Positions 32,318-41,185 of a stretch of 64,000 nucleotides of DNA are shown here, one piece after another. The number at the start of each line of letters is the position of its first letter. The stretch's first letter is position 1. The notes beneath the pieces were generated by a model that worked only from the letters and a program-made list of their open reading frames with translations, had not been told where the DNA came from and did no database searches. Both the position numbers and the translations under genes were made by a program. This DNA is from Endoryza foliicola (lineage in GTDB: Bacteria > Bacteroidota > Bacteroidia > Chitinophagales > Chitinophagaceae): NCBI GenBank assembly GCA_965226965.1, contig OZ245715.1:2294001-2358000 (forward strand). The letters run 5' to 3'.

Positions 32318-33811
32318 ATGAAATTCAAATCACTTCTCGCCAAGCCCTTCGCCGGCTATATATATAAAGGTGTAAAAAAAGATATGGAAAATGCCCTGGC
32401 CGACCAGGACCGTATCTTTAAAGACCTCATCAAAACAGCCAAAATTACAGAGTTTGGGAAAGATCATAAGTTCGATCAAATATCTCAATACGCTGATTTT
32501 CAACAAGCTGTGCCCGTGCGCGATTACGAACAATTCAAGCCTTACATCGAGCGCATCAAAGAGGGAAAGCACAATGTATTATGGAAGGGGAAACCCATCT
32601 ATTTTGCCAAAACTTCAGGTACAACCAGCGGCGTAAAATACATCCCCATTTCCAAAGAATCGATCTCAAATCATATCAACACCGCCCGTAATGCCTTGCT
32701 CTGCCACATCGCAGAAACAGGGAACAACAAGTTTACCGACGGGAAAATGATCTTTTTATCCGGTTCTCCAGTACTCGACAGAGTAGGTGGCATCCCTACC
32801 GGACGCCTCAGTGGAATCGTTAACCACCATGTACCCGGCTATCTCCGTACCAATCAGCTTCCTTCTTATGAAACAAATTGCATCGAAGAATGGGAGTCGA
32901 AACTAGATCGAATCATCGACGAAACCATGAAACAAGACATGCGCCTGATCAGCGGCATTCCACCTTGGATGCAAATGTATTTCGATCGACTCATAGAACG
33001 AACCGGTAAAAAAGCAGCAGCACTGTTCCCGAATCTTTCAGTAATCGTTCACGGAGGTGTGAATTTTGAACCCTACAAAGCACGATTGTTTGATACCATC
33101 GGAAAATTTATTCCACACGTAGAAACTTTTCCTGCTTCAGAGGGTTTTATTGCTTTTCAAGACAGTCAAGAAGCCGAAGGTTTGCTGCTTAATACCAATA
33201 GTGGTATTTTCTTTGAATTCATCCCCACTTCGGAAGTATTCAATGAAAACCCGCGCCGCTTGAAATTGCACGAAGTAAAAGTGGGAGAGAACTATGCGCT
33301 CGTGATTAATAACAATGCAGGATTGTGGGGCTACAGTATTGGCGACACCGTACGTTTTGTTTCTACCAACCCCTACCGCTTGGTGGTAAGTGGAAGAATA
33401 AAACATTTTATATCAGCTTTTGGAGAGCATGTAATTGGTGAAGAAGTAGAATACAGTTTGATGAAAGCCGCTACAGAACAAGGTATCAAGATCACTGAAT
33501 TCACGGTAGCACCAATGATTCAACAGGGCAAGGGCAAAAGCTTTCATGAATGGTTCATTGAATTCGAAAATGAACCCGAGAACATCGAAGCTTTTGCGAA
33601 TCAAGTAAACGAAAACCTCCGTGCTAAGAACATTTACTACGATGATCTCATTACCGGAAATATTTTATTACCGCTTCAAATTAGATCCGTTCGTAAAAAT
33701 GGATTCATCGATTATATGAAATCCATTGGCAAACTGGGTGGTCAAAACAAAGTACCCCGACTCAGTAACGACCGAAAAATTGCAGAGCAATTGGAAAATT
33801 ATATCGGCTAA
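32318..33811 (+). CDS. GH3-family acyl-adenylate-forming enzyme
   Basis: A 497-residue member of the GH3 family, relatives of plant enzymes that join amino acids to auxin or jasmonate through acyl-adenylates. The phosphate-binding loop KTSGTTSGVKYIP lies at about residues 97-109. The mid-region has GVNFEPYK and TFPASEGFIAFQD, and the hinge region shows GYSIGDTVRFVS and SGRIKHFISAFGEHVIGEEVE, all in family order. The substrate in bacteria is unknown; GH3-like genes are common in Bacteroidota. It is followed by dxr after 42 nt on the same strand, possibly in one transcript, but no pathway link is evident. Confidence 0.9.
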   Translation: MKFKSLLAKPFAGYIYKGVKKDMENALADQDRIFKDLIKTAKITEFGKDHKFDQISQYADFQQAVPVRDYEQFKPYIERIKEGKHNVLWKGKPIYFAKTSGTTSGVKYIPISKESISNHINTARNALLCHIAETGNNKFTDGKMIFLSGSPVLDRVGGIPTGRLSGIVNHHVPGYLRTNQLPSYETNCIEEWESKLDRIIDETMKQDMRLISGIPPWMQMYFDRLIERTGKKAAALFPNLSVIVHGGVNFEPYKARLFDTIGKFIPHVETFPASEGFIAFQDSQEAEGLLLNTNSGIFFEFIPTSEVFNENPRRLKLHEVKVGENYALVINNNAGLWGYSIGDTVRFVSTNPYRLVVSGRIKHFISAFGEHVIGEEVEYSLMKAATEQGIKITEFTVAPMIQQGKGKSFHEWFIEFENEPENIEAFANQVNENLRAKNIYYDDLITGNILLPLQIRSVRKNGFIDYMKSIGKLGGQNKVPRLSNDRKIAEQLENYIG

Positions 33812-33853
33812 GTCTTGACTTTTATTATTTTAGTTGTTTAGTAAGTACCATCC

Positions 33854-35023
33854 ATGGCAAAAACATTACCGGTAAAAAGAATAGGAATTTTTGGTTCCAC
33901 AGGATCCATCGGCACCCAAGCGCTCGATGTAATTCGCGCCAATAAACATATGTTCAGTGCGGAAGTGCTCACCGCACAATCGAACGATGAACTTCTTGTG
34001 AAACAAGCGTTGGAGTTCAATCCCAACATTGTAGTAATTGGAGAGGAAAAGAAATACAACAAGGTGAAAGCTGCCTTGGCCAATACTGATATCAAAGTTT
34101 TTTGTGGTGAAAAAGCATTGGAAGACGTAGCATCAATGGATGTGTACGATATGATGTTGGCAGCTATTGTTGGTTTCGCCGGATTACGTCCAACACTAAA
34201 TGCCATCAATGCCGGAAAAGCGGTAGGATTGGCAAACAAAGAAACCTTGGTGGTGGCAGGGGATATAGTAATGCAATTGGCCGTTGAGAAAAGAGTGCCC
34301 ATTATTCCGGTTGATTCAGAGCATTCGGCAATTTTCCAATGTTTGGTGGGTGAAACACTCAATAGAATTGAAAAAGTAATTCTCACGGCTTCAGGTGGGC
34401 CTTTTTTAGGAAAGAAGCCGAATTTCTTGGTAAATGTAAAGCGCGACCATGCATTACAACATCCGAATTGGAGCATGGGAGCTAAAATATCCATCGATTC
34501 GGCCACCCTTATGAACAAAGGCTTAGAAATGATTGAAGCCAAATGGCTGTTTAATTTGGAGCCCGATCAAGTACAAGTTGTGGTGCATCCCCAGAGCATC
34601 ATTCACAGTATGGTGCAATTTGAAGATGGTAGCATCAAAGCGCAAATGGGCCTGCCTGATATGAAATTACCCATCCAATACGCGATGGCCTTTCCTCAAC
34701 GGATACCCAATAATTTTCCGAGATACGACTTTAAAAAGCCCGGGCAGCTCACTTTTGAAGAGCCTGATACGAAGACCTTCCGCAATTTAGCCTTGGCTAC
34801 CGACGCCCTTTACAAAGGCGGAAACGTGCCTTGTGTGCTCAACGCAGCCAACGAAATCGCAGTTTTTGCCTTTTTGAGGAACAGAATCGGGTTTCTAGAT
34901 ATGACCGACCTTATAGAAAGAACCATGAATCAAGTGCCTTTTGTGGCAAAACCCACGCTGGAAGAATATTTTGAAAGCGATGCCGAGGCACGTAATTTTG
35001 CTGCATCCATCATTAAACTGTAG
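33854..35023 (+). CDS. dxr: 1-deoxy-D-xylulose 5-phosphate reductoisomerase
   Basis: Converts 1-deoxy-D-xylulose 5-phosphate to 2-C-methyl-D-erythritol 4-phosphate with NADPH, the first committed step of the MEP isoprenoid pathway. The 389-residue protein shows the NADPH-binding GIFGSTGSIG (11-20), the LANKETLVVAG segment, the metal and substrate block PVDSEHSAIFQ, TASGGPF, MGAKISIDSATLMNKGLE and VVHPQSIIHSMV. These are complete and in order. Gene order dxr-rseP is common in Bacteroidota and many other bacteria. Confidence 0.97.
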   Translation: MAKTLPVKRIGIFGSTGSIGTQALDVIRANKHMFSAEVLTAQSNDELLVKQALEFNPNIVVIGEEKKYNKVKAALANTDIKVFCGEKALEDVASMDVYDMMLAAIVGFAGLRPTLNAINAGKAVGLANKETLVVAGDIVMQLAVEKRVPIIPVDSEHSAIFQCLVGETLNRIEKVILTASGGPFLGKKPNFLVNVKRDHALQHPNWSMGAKISIDSATLMNKGLEMIEAKWLFNLEPDQVQVVVHPQSIIHSMVQFEDGSIKAQMGLPDMKLPIQYAMAFPQRIPNNFPRYDFKKPGQLTFEEPDTKTFRNLALATDALYKGGNVPCVLNAANEIAVFAFLRNRIGFLDMTDLIERTMNQVPFVAKPTLEEYFESDAEARNFAASIIKL

Positions 35024-35120
35024 CCCTAAACTAAAAAACATTTTTATACGTTTATGTAGTGCCTGACCCCTCTGAAAAGTGCGAGATTGAGGGCAGTGCT
35101 AAAACATTCATTTACAACTC

Positions 35121-36470
35121 ATGATTCAATTAGCGATCGACTGGTCTGTAGTAGGTATCAAAGCTGGCCAATTAATTTTAAGCCTCTCTATATTAGTAGT
35201 GCTCCATGAATTGGGTCATTTCCTTCCTGCAAAATGGTTCAAGTGCCGTGTTGAAAAATTCTATCTCTTTTTTGATCCTTATTTCTCTCTCTTCAAGAAA
35301 AAAATAGGCGAAACAGAATACGGAATCGGTTGGCTTCCTTTGGGAGGTTATGTGAAAATTTCCGGGATGATCGACGAAAGTATGGACAAAGAGCAACTGA
35401 AAAAACCGGCCGAAGCATGGGAGTTCAGAAGCAAACCTGCTTGGCAACGTTTGATCATCATGATTGGAGGTGTTACGGTAAATCTTTTACTCGGGTTCAT
35501 TCTTTTTGCAATGATCTTGTTTGTTTGGGGTGAAGAAGTGCTGCCATCCAAAAACTTGAAATACGGTATCTATGTCGATAGCCTCGGGCAAAAAGTGGGA
35601 TTGAAAGACGGTGATATGATCTTAGAAGTAGGGGGCAAAGAATTACCAAATTTCTTCAAGCTATCAAATGAAGTAATTCTCAACGAAGCAAAATCAATAA
35701 CGATCTTAAGAAACGGTCAGAAAATAAACTTACCGATTCCGGAAGGTACGATACGTCAGTTGATCTCTCGTAAAGGTGATCCATTGGCCTATCCAAAATA
35801 TCCTGCCTTTGTTGATTCGGTTTCTCCTGAAATAAACATCGTAGAAGGCACCTTCCGTAAAAACGACCAAATAATTGGTTTCAATGGCGCGTCAATTGAT
35901 TCTTATGCTGAATTGTTAGATAAGAAAAGACAGTTTAAAGATACGGTTGTGTCATTGCAGATATTGAGAAACGGTACTGATACCCTTATAACTAAGGTGA
36001 AACTCAAAGAATCTAGCATTGGCTTTATGCCTAAGAAGGCAAGCAATTTCTTAAAGTTTGATACCATTACCTATACCTTTTTCGAATCAATTCCGGCAGG
36101 GGTGAAAAAAGGATGGAGTACATTGGTAGCGAATGTCCAAAACTTTAAGATGCTCTTCACTTCTAAAGAAGTGAAAGCAAGTGAAAGCTTGGGAAGCTTC
36201 CTGAGTATTGGTAATATGTTCGATGCAAACTGGGATTGGGAACGCTTTTGGAGCATGACCGCCCTGTTAAGCATTGTACTCGCTTTCATGAATATTCTTC
36301 CGATCCCCGCACTCGACGGCGGACACGTTATATTCACGCTCTACGAAATGATCAGCGGCCGTAAGCCTAGCGACAAGTTCATGGAATACGCACAAATGGT
36401 GGGTATGGTGCTCTTGTTAGGATTGATGGCTTATGCCTTGGGGCTTGATTTTTGGAGATTGTTTAAGTAG
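35121..36470 (+). CDS. rseP: RIP metalloprotease RseP (site-2 protease)
   Basis: A 449-residue intramembrane zinc protease that cleaves anti-sigma factors and signal peptide remnants. HELGH (29-33) in TM1 holds the catalytic Glu and two zinc ligands, and NILPIPALDGGH in a late membrane segment holds the third ligand, Asp399. Two PDZ-like domains lie between (about 140-215 with LKDGDMILEVGGKELP, and 225-300 with DQIIGFNGASID). TM segments appear at about 15-35, 110-135, 380-400 and 425-445. It could act on the membrane partner of an ECF sigma factor. The gene is followed directly by a tandem repeat. Confidence 0.95.
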   Translation: MIQLAIDWSVVGIKAGQLILSLSILVVLHELGHFLPAKWFKCRVEKFYLFFDPYFSLFKKKIGETEYGIGWLPLGGYVKISGMIDESMDKEQLKKPAEAWEFRSKPAWQRLIIMIGGVTVNLLLGFILFAMILFVWGEEVLPSKNLKYGIYVDSLGQKVGLKDGDMILEVGGKELPNFFKLSNEVILNEAKSITILRNGQKINLPIPEGTIRQLISRKGDPLAYPKYPAFVDSVSPEINIVEGTFRKNDQIIGFNGASIDSYAELLDKKRQFKDTVVSLQILRNGTDTLITKVKLKESSIGFMPKKASNFLKFDTITYTFFESIPAGVKKGWSTLVANVQNFKMLFTSKEVKASESLGSFLSIGNMFDANWDWERFWSMTALLSIVLAFMNILPIPALDGGHVIFTLYEMISGRKPSDKFMEYAQMVGMVLLLGLMAYALGLDFWRLFK

Positions 36471-36800
36471 CTCTTAGGCTTTGAGTCGTTTCATTTGCAA
36501 TCAGTGTTGGTTTCAATGATTTAAAAGGCATTGGGCTTTAGGCCTTAGGCTTTGGGCTGTTTCACTTACAATTCAGGTTGGTTTCAATGTTGAGAAAGGT
36601 ATTAGGCTTTAGGCCTTAGGCTTTGAGTCGTTTTATTTGCAATCAGTGTTGGTTTCAATGTTTAAAAAGTCATTAGGCTTTGGGTCGTTTCACTTACAAT
36701 TCAGGTTGGTTTCATTGTTGAAAAAGGCATTGGGCTTTAGGCCTCAGGCATTGGGGCATTTCACTTGCAATTCAGGCCCATTACAATGTTTAACAATATC
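36471..36800 (+). repeat. Tandem array of about five imperfect 71-bp units after rseP
   Basis: The core TTTCA(T/C)TT(G/A)CAAT recurs at about 36490, 36561, 36632, 36689 and 36760, at intervals of 71, 71, 57 and 71 nt. Each unit joins a TTAGGCTTT word block to a CAGTGTTGGTTTCAATG or CAGGTTGGTTTCAATG block; the two variants alternate. The fourth interval is short because one TTAGGC word block is missing. The array starts one to three nt after the rseP stop codon. Confidence 0.85.
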
Positions 36801-36801
36801 T

Positions 36802-36858
36802 AACGCCTAAAACCTAAAGCCTAACACCTAAAGCCTAAAACCCAACACCTAACCTAAT
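36802..36858 (-). repeat. Inverted GCCTAAA word block before tmRNA
   Basis: Seven or so copies of CCTAAA/CCTAAC words run in the opposite orientation to the TTAGGC blocks of the preceding array, so the two could pair as a large stem. It ends just before the tmRNA promoter. Confidence 0.7.
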
Positions 36859-36864
36859 ATTCAC

Positions 36865-36872
36865 TATCTTTG
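36865..36872 (+). promoter_or_regulatory. -7 box of tmRNA
   Basis: TATCTTTG matches TAnnTTTG and lies 10 nt upstream of the mature tmRNA 5' end. Confidence 0.75.
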
Positions 36873-36881
36873 CATCCCGCT

Positions 36882-37255
36882 GGGGGTGTATTGGTTTCGA
36901 CAGCGTAGATCTTTGAAGGTGTAAGCATGCCGTGCGTTGGGTAATTAGCACGTAAATCTGAATACTCAAACCATAAATGGCAATACTCAGTATGCCATGG
37001 CTGCCTAATCAGTGATTAGATAGTCATTTGGGCCGCGTTGAGCAGGTTGATCTGTTACCAAGCTCCGCCGCCGACTTAAAAAACAAAACAGGTTGCTGCT
37101 AGTGAAGGCTGTGACCCTAGCAAAAGACTCATTCAGCTAAGAAGGTAGTTGGTTCGTTCGGTTCCTGCTTCTTTCCGACAATTAATTCCGAAATAAGCAT
37201 GTAGAAAGCTTTTGGGGAATATGTTTGGACAGGGGTTCGAGTCCCCTCACCTCCA
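36882..37255 (+). ncRNA. ssrA: Transfer-messenger RNA
   Basis: Rescues stalled ribosomes and tags the unfinished protein. The 5' end GGGGGTGTATTGGTTTCGAC and the 3' end with the T arm GACAGGGGTTCGAGTCCCC and CACCTCC form the tRNA-like domain; the seven-pair acceptor stem is GGGGGTG with CACCTCC, then A (CCA is not encoded). The tag frame is best read from GGC at 36979 to the TAA at 37006, giving GNTQYAMAA. The ending YAMAA matches the alanine-tail type known in Bacteroidota tags. It is one-piece, 374 nt, and has its own -7 box and terminator. Confidence 0.96.
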
Positions 37256-37290
37256 CAAATAGATAAAGTAGTAAAAAACTAAAAATTTAC

Positions 37291-37322
37291 AAAGGGCCCT
37301 TCATTGAAGGGCCCTTTTTTTG
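37291..37322 (+). terminator. tmRNA terminator
   Basis: AAAGGGCCCTTC (37291-37302) pairs with GAAGGGCCCTTT over an ATT loop and continues into T. Confidence 0.9.
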
Positions 37323-37829
37323 TTAAAGTAGTTCATCGAAACGGCGCAGCAGTCCTTCAACTCAACCTCAGGAACCTCGCAATGAATTCACATAGACTCT
37401 TATTTACTTCCCCTTTCTTTCTTTTTTCACCGCAGCGGCGCAGCGATCGCAGCGTTTTCGCAGCGCTGGTAGTTTCTCCTTCTTTCATCGTTTCCTCTTC
37501 TCCTCTTTCCCCTTCTTCATTCAACCCGATAAATCGCGTTGCTACAAATCGATCTTTTTGAAAGTCCGCCGCGATAAATCGACGGCAGTCCTCAAGTACA
37601 CTCATTTCGTCTATTCATAAACATGTTCTTCTACCTGTTTTTCATTGCCACATTCACCAATTCTCCTCCTCGTCTCCTCGCTTCCTCGCATCCTCGTTTC
37701 CTCTTCTCCTCGTTCCTGTTTTCCCGGCTGTTCAATTATTAATTATTACTTATTAATTATTACTTATTAATTATTAATTACTCCCGGCTGTTCCATTATT
37801 AATTATTAATTCCTTAATTATTAATTAAA
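37323..37829 (+). repeat. Composite word repeat, locus 1
   Basis: A long non-coding stretch after tmRNA. In order it contains the block TTCACCGCAGCGGCGCAGCG (from 37426), CGCAGCGCTGGTAGTTTCTCC (37459-37479), TCCTCG-type words (37668-37718), and two copies of a CCCGGCTGTTC(A)ATTATTAATT unit (37723 and 37783) made of TTATTAATTA words. The same blocks in the same order occur at 48260-48377 (plus) and, on the minus strand, at 53095-52768. No frame in it looks coding. Confidence 0.8.
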
Positions 37830-37856
37830 AAGAGGGGTCCGAAGAATCGGACCCCG
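37826..37856 (-). terminator. Terminator of the SulP gene
   Basis: On the minus strand GGGGTCCGA pairs with TCGGACCCC over a 4-nt loop and is followed by a T-rich run. Confidence 0.85.
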
Positions 37857-37934
37857 TGTTTCCTTAACTCAACTATTATAACTGTTTGCAGTTATGAATC
37901 GTTGGAAATGAACTAACGTCTCTCTTAACTTGCT

Positions 37935-39227
37935 TTACGTAGTTAGTAAAGCAGCTCGTTTTGCTTTTCTTTTCGAATAAGCCTTCATAATATGGTGCAC
38001 TGTGAAAGTGGTTATTAATCCTATTACAATATTTACAAAAACACCTACCATAATCAGTACCCCTAATCGAATCTTATCTCGATTGTCTGATTTCCATACA
38101 GTACGCCATTTTACAGTTCTCAAAACCTGAATGGATACAAATAATAAGAGCCCCGCAAAAACTGCTACAGGCACGTGAATCAAATAAGGCGCTACGAGCA
38201 CCGCAACAACCGTAGTAAACACCAACTTTGAAACAAGTAAAACCGGTGTCGCAACGCCTTCTTTGATTTTTATGGAATCACTATTCATGATTCCTGAAAC
38301 AGGCCCTCCACCAATAATCGGACTCAATATTTGAGTGAAGCCCATTCCTGTAAAAGCTCCCCTTGGGATATTGGAATTGGATGCATTGAGTTCAAAAAGA
38401 GCTACTACCGTGATCGAACAACTCAGATACACGAGTTGGGTAATTTGATGAAAATTCCATTCTAAGGACATGGGTTCGAAAAAGACAGGTAAAAGGGATA
38501 CCGTGTTTCCCCAAACTTCACCCCAGGTTACAATATTTTTTTCACCAAGTATCGTAAGTGACAATACTGTTCCGGCTATCATACCGCCAAAACTAGCAGG
38601 AATGAGAGTCCTGAAATTCGACAATGCCATTGCTGCAAAAACCGTTACAGCGGTTATATAAACACTCCAATCGTTCACTTTTTGAATTTGATGAACGGCT
38701 TTGTACAAATGAGCGATCCAACCTGTTGAGAAAAATGCAGAGGATTCAAAACTGGAAATACCCAAAATTGGATTCAGTATCAATCCCCATATACTTATTA
38801 CTACTACAATGGAAAATCCTGTTTTAAAGGTTGCCGGCAAACCGTCAAAGAACTTCTTTAAATCAAATATGCTAAATAGCAATACCAAGAGCCCACTGAT
38901 TAAGGCAGCAGCTACCCATATGGTATAGTCGCTATCCCGGAATGGATTGGCGCCGGTAACCTCTGTTGCAAAGAATCCTGCCAATATTGGAACCAAGGCA
39001 AGGCTGTATCCCATGCGGTTTATGCCAAAAATAGCTCCACTCAATACTGACAACAGTAACCCTATCAATCCAACTTCCGGCCGAAATCCCATGGCCATCG
39101 CCACAGCAGCAGCAATCGGTAACTGCGAAAGCGATAACCGAAACGATTGCTTGAGCGTGGTTGGAACTTGACTAAGTTGGTGTTGATATTTTGAATACTT
39201 CTTCTTATGTAAGAAAAGATTCTTCAT
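37935..39227 (-). CDS. SulP (SLC26)-family anion transporter without STAS domain
   Basis: A 430-residue inner-membrane transporter for sulfate, bicarbonate or a similar anion. About 10-12 hydrophobic segments fit the SulP fold. Signature pieces: LPIAAAVAMAMGFRPEVGLIGLLLSVLSGAIFG near the N-terminus, then FTGMGFTQILSPIIGGGPVSGIMNSDSIKIKEGVATP in place of the family's GLxG..P.T...SRS.vn...G..T block, and VPVAVFAGLLLFVSIQ. The C-terminus ends in a basic segment right after the last membrane helix, so the usual cytoplasmic STAS domain is missing. Its start overlaps by one nt the stop of a universal-stress-like gene, which may regulate it. Confidence 0.85.
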   Translation of the reverse strand: MKNLFLHKKKYSKYQHQLSQVPTTLKQSFRLSLSQLPIAAAVAMAMGFRPEVGLIGLLLSVLSGAIFGINRMGYSLALVPILAGFFATEVTGANPFRDSDYTIWVAAALISGLLVLLFSIFDLKKFFDGLPATFKTGFSIVVVISIWGLILNPILGISSFESSAFFSTGWIAHLYKAVHQIQKVNDWSVYITAVTVFAAMALSNFRTLIPASFGGMIAGTVLSLTILGEKNIVTWGEVWGNTVSLLPVFFEPMSLEWNFHQITQLVYLSCSITVVALFELNASNSNIPRGAFTGMGFTQILSPIIGGGPVSGIMNSDSIKIKEGVATPVLLVSKLVFTTVVAVLVAPYLIHVPVAVFAGLLLFVSIQVLRTVKWRTVWKSDNRDKIRLGVLIMVGVFVNIVIGLITTFTVHHIMKAYSKRKAKRAALLTT

Positions 39228-39733
39228 TATCTTGTAACCTCCACTTTATCTGCTGACTGATGCTCGCCATCAATCGTTGCTGTCGACTGTTGAATGAATC
39301 CTGTTCTTTGAATGGTTTCAATCAATTGTATCGGCAATGCGGCTTTTCTTAAATTTTTGATTAACCACCTGTGTTGAGCACTTGTTGACAAGGTCCCTGT
39401 TGGTAGCATTATCATGTCCACTTTGTTGCCTTCACAGAAATTAGCCAACGCCGCCCTGTTCCAGCCTCTAAACACATCTACAGTAAACTCTTGTATTTTG
39501 TTCTCGTGAACATTTTTTATGATATCCAATTCCTCTCGAAATTCTTGATCCAAATATTTACGGATTCTACGGCTCTTACTTTCGAACAACAGAGAGAAAA
39601 TAGACTCTTCTGTTTGTGACGAAAACACCAGTCGAATTTTCACCGGTTCATCTATTTGCGTTAAACACGAATGGATGAAATTCAATGATTGGTGATTAAA
39701 ATCGAAAGGAATCAATACCGTTTTGTATCCCAT
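39227..39733 (-). CDS. Universal-stress-like protein coupled to the SulP transporter
   Basis: A 168-residue soluble protein. The opening MGYKTVLIPFDFNHQSLNFIHSCL and the later KVDMIMLPTG and KAALPIQLIE match the Rossmann-like pattern of UspA-type proteins, but the G-x2-G-x9-G(S/T) ATP-binding motif is not seen, so it is probably of the non-ATP-binding kind. Its C-terminal about 25 residues are polar. The stop codon overlaps the start of the transporter gene by one nt (TAATG), indicating translational coupling. Regulation of the transporter in place of the missing STAS domain is an inference. Confidence 0.7.
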   Translation of the reverse strand: MGYKTVLIPFDFNHQSLNFIHSCLTQIDEPVKIRLVFSSQTEESIFSLLFESKSRRIRKYLDQEFREELDIIKNVHENKIQEFTVDVFRGWNRAALANFCEGNKVDMIMLPTGTLSTSAQHRWLIKNLRKAALPIQLIETIQRTGFIQQSTATIDGEHQSADKVEVTR

Positions 39734-39809
39734 AACTTTTTATTGAGAATACAAAATTCCTACCCCGATATTAGAGTGGCTTTAGAAATAGATTAGGATT
39801 TGATTAGAA

Positions 39810-41183
39810 TTATTGTGGAATTTTGGCAATAGGGAGTTTGATATGAACTAAACTGCCCTTATTTTCTTGAGAATCAATCACTAACTCGCCTTTGTGCAAG
39901 TGAATGATATTGCGGGTAAGTGGCAGCCCAATGCCGTATCCTTCAAATCTTTTGGCGTTTTTAGCTTTAAAAAAGGGATCGTAAATATAGGGTAGGTCCT
40001 CCACCGGAATGCCAATTCCGGTATCAATTACCTTGATGTTTACATACTGGTCGCTAGAAGCTACACTTACTGTAACTATTTGGTAATTCGAATATTTACA
40101 TGCATTGTTTATGATATTGCCCAAGGCCACCAGTAACAATTGGCGATTCCCGTTTACTTTCAATTTGAAAGAATTCTCCGGAAGGAAATTGAAGTCTAGA
40201 TTAATACGTGCCTTTGGATGTAATTTTTCAATGGCTGTTGCTGCTTCTAACACCAAATCGTCGCATCGTAAAATCGTTAAATCAATCGCACGATTGTTGT
40301 AACCAATTTGTGCCAACAGTAAAAGCGACTGAGTAATGGTGTTAATTCGTTCTGCGTGCGTAAGAATAGAGGTCAACGCCTCCTTGTATTCTTCTTGAGT
40401 ACGGTCTTTTTTCAACGTTATTTCCGCCTCTCCAATTATGGCAGTTAATGGCGTTCCGTATTCGTGGGAGGCGTTGCTGATAAAATTGTTCTGGCTTTGA
40501 AAAGCTGTTTCTAGTCTGCTTAATAAGTCATTGAATGTAGCAATCAAAGCATCTATTTCAGGACTGTTTTTTTCTTTCTCCAAGCGTTCATGAATATTCT
40601 CGGTGCTAATGGCCTTTACCTTATTGGTTACCTTTGTAATTGGATCGAAGATGTTCTTTGTGAAGTAATAGAAGAGCAATGTTACTACAAGAGCCATAAT
40701 AATGATGATGCCAACTAGTAAATAGCGAATGAATTTCAAATGATTTTCAGCGTAATAATTTTCTGCCGATAGAATAACCAAGTAGGTTTTTCCATGCTGC
40801 ACATATTTCAAGGCCTCGAAAAATACGGTGTTTCGCTGATACCGATTCTTTCCGTTTTTTACAGCCAATTGAATAAAAGAAGAGGGGAGTTCTAACTGTT
40901 TGATAATAGATTTGCCACTATCGCTGTTTACCTCAACAATATGAAACGCTTCATTATTGAGTGTTTCTAGATATTTTTCACGAAGCCTTTGATAAGTTTC
41001 CGACTCCTTTCCTTCCACTTCGAAATAGTAATCGCCCGTGATGCGGGCCCTTGTTTCCAATCGCTTGTAAAAATCAGTGTAAGAATAGTTCTTAATAAAA
41101 TAATACGTGGCCACCGCCAATAGTGAAATAATCAACGTACTGGCTGCAATAATTACCCACGCTAGTTTACTGGTTGTTTTCAT
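39810..41183 (-). CDS. Sensor histidine kinase of a two-component pair
   Basis: A 457-residue membrane kinase. TM1 at about 8-30, a periplasmic sensor of about 120 residues (no known family), TM2 at about 155-180, then HAMP (FDPITKVTNKVKAIS). The H box is FISNASHEYGTPLTAI with His240, in which the usual Leu-Arg of HELRTPL is Tyr-Gly. The ATP-binding domain shows NIINNACKYS (N), DTGIGIP (G1) and FEGYGIGLPL (G2). It is the second gene of an operon with the response regulator, 2 nt apart. The input is unknown; the nearby SulP transporter is a candidate target. Confidence 0.93.
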   Translation of the reverse strand: MKTTSKLAWVIIAASTLIISLLAVATYYFIKNYSYTDFYKRLETRARITGDYYFEVEGKESETYQRLREKYLETLNNEAFHIVEVNSDSGKSIIKQLELPSSFIQLAVKNGKNRYQRNTVFFEALKYVQHGKTYLVILSAENYYAENHLKFIRYLLVGIIIIMALVVTLLFYYFTKNIFDPITKVTNKVKAISTENIHERLEKEKNSPEIDALIATFNDLLSRLETAFQSQNNFISNASHEYGTPLTAIIGEAEITLKKDRTQEEYKEALTSILTHAERINTITQSLLLLAQIGYNNRAIDLTILRCDDLVLEAATAIEKLHPKARINLDFNFLPENSFKLKVNGNRQLLLVALGNIINNACKYSNYQIVTVSVASSDQYVNIKVIDTGIGIPVEDLPYIYDPFFKAKNAKRFEGYGIGLPLTRNIIHLHKGELVIDSQENKGSLVHIKLPIAKIPQ

Positions 41184-41185
41184 GC

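Noticed and set aside
36471..36800. Possible CRISPR array
   Set aside because: The 71-bp units are conserved over their full length, with no unique spacers, and no cas gene is present.
37440..37460. GCGATCGC in the composite repeat as a HIP1-like site
   Set aside because: It occurs only as part of the repeat and is not spread evenly over the window.
37735..37829. A+T-rich TTATTAATTA block as a replication origin
   Set aside because: It is a copy of a dispersed repeat, with no DnaA-box cluster or origin-linked gene nearby.
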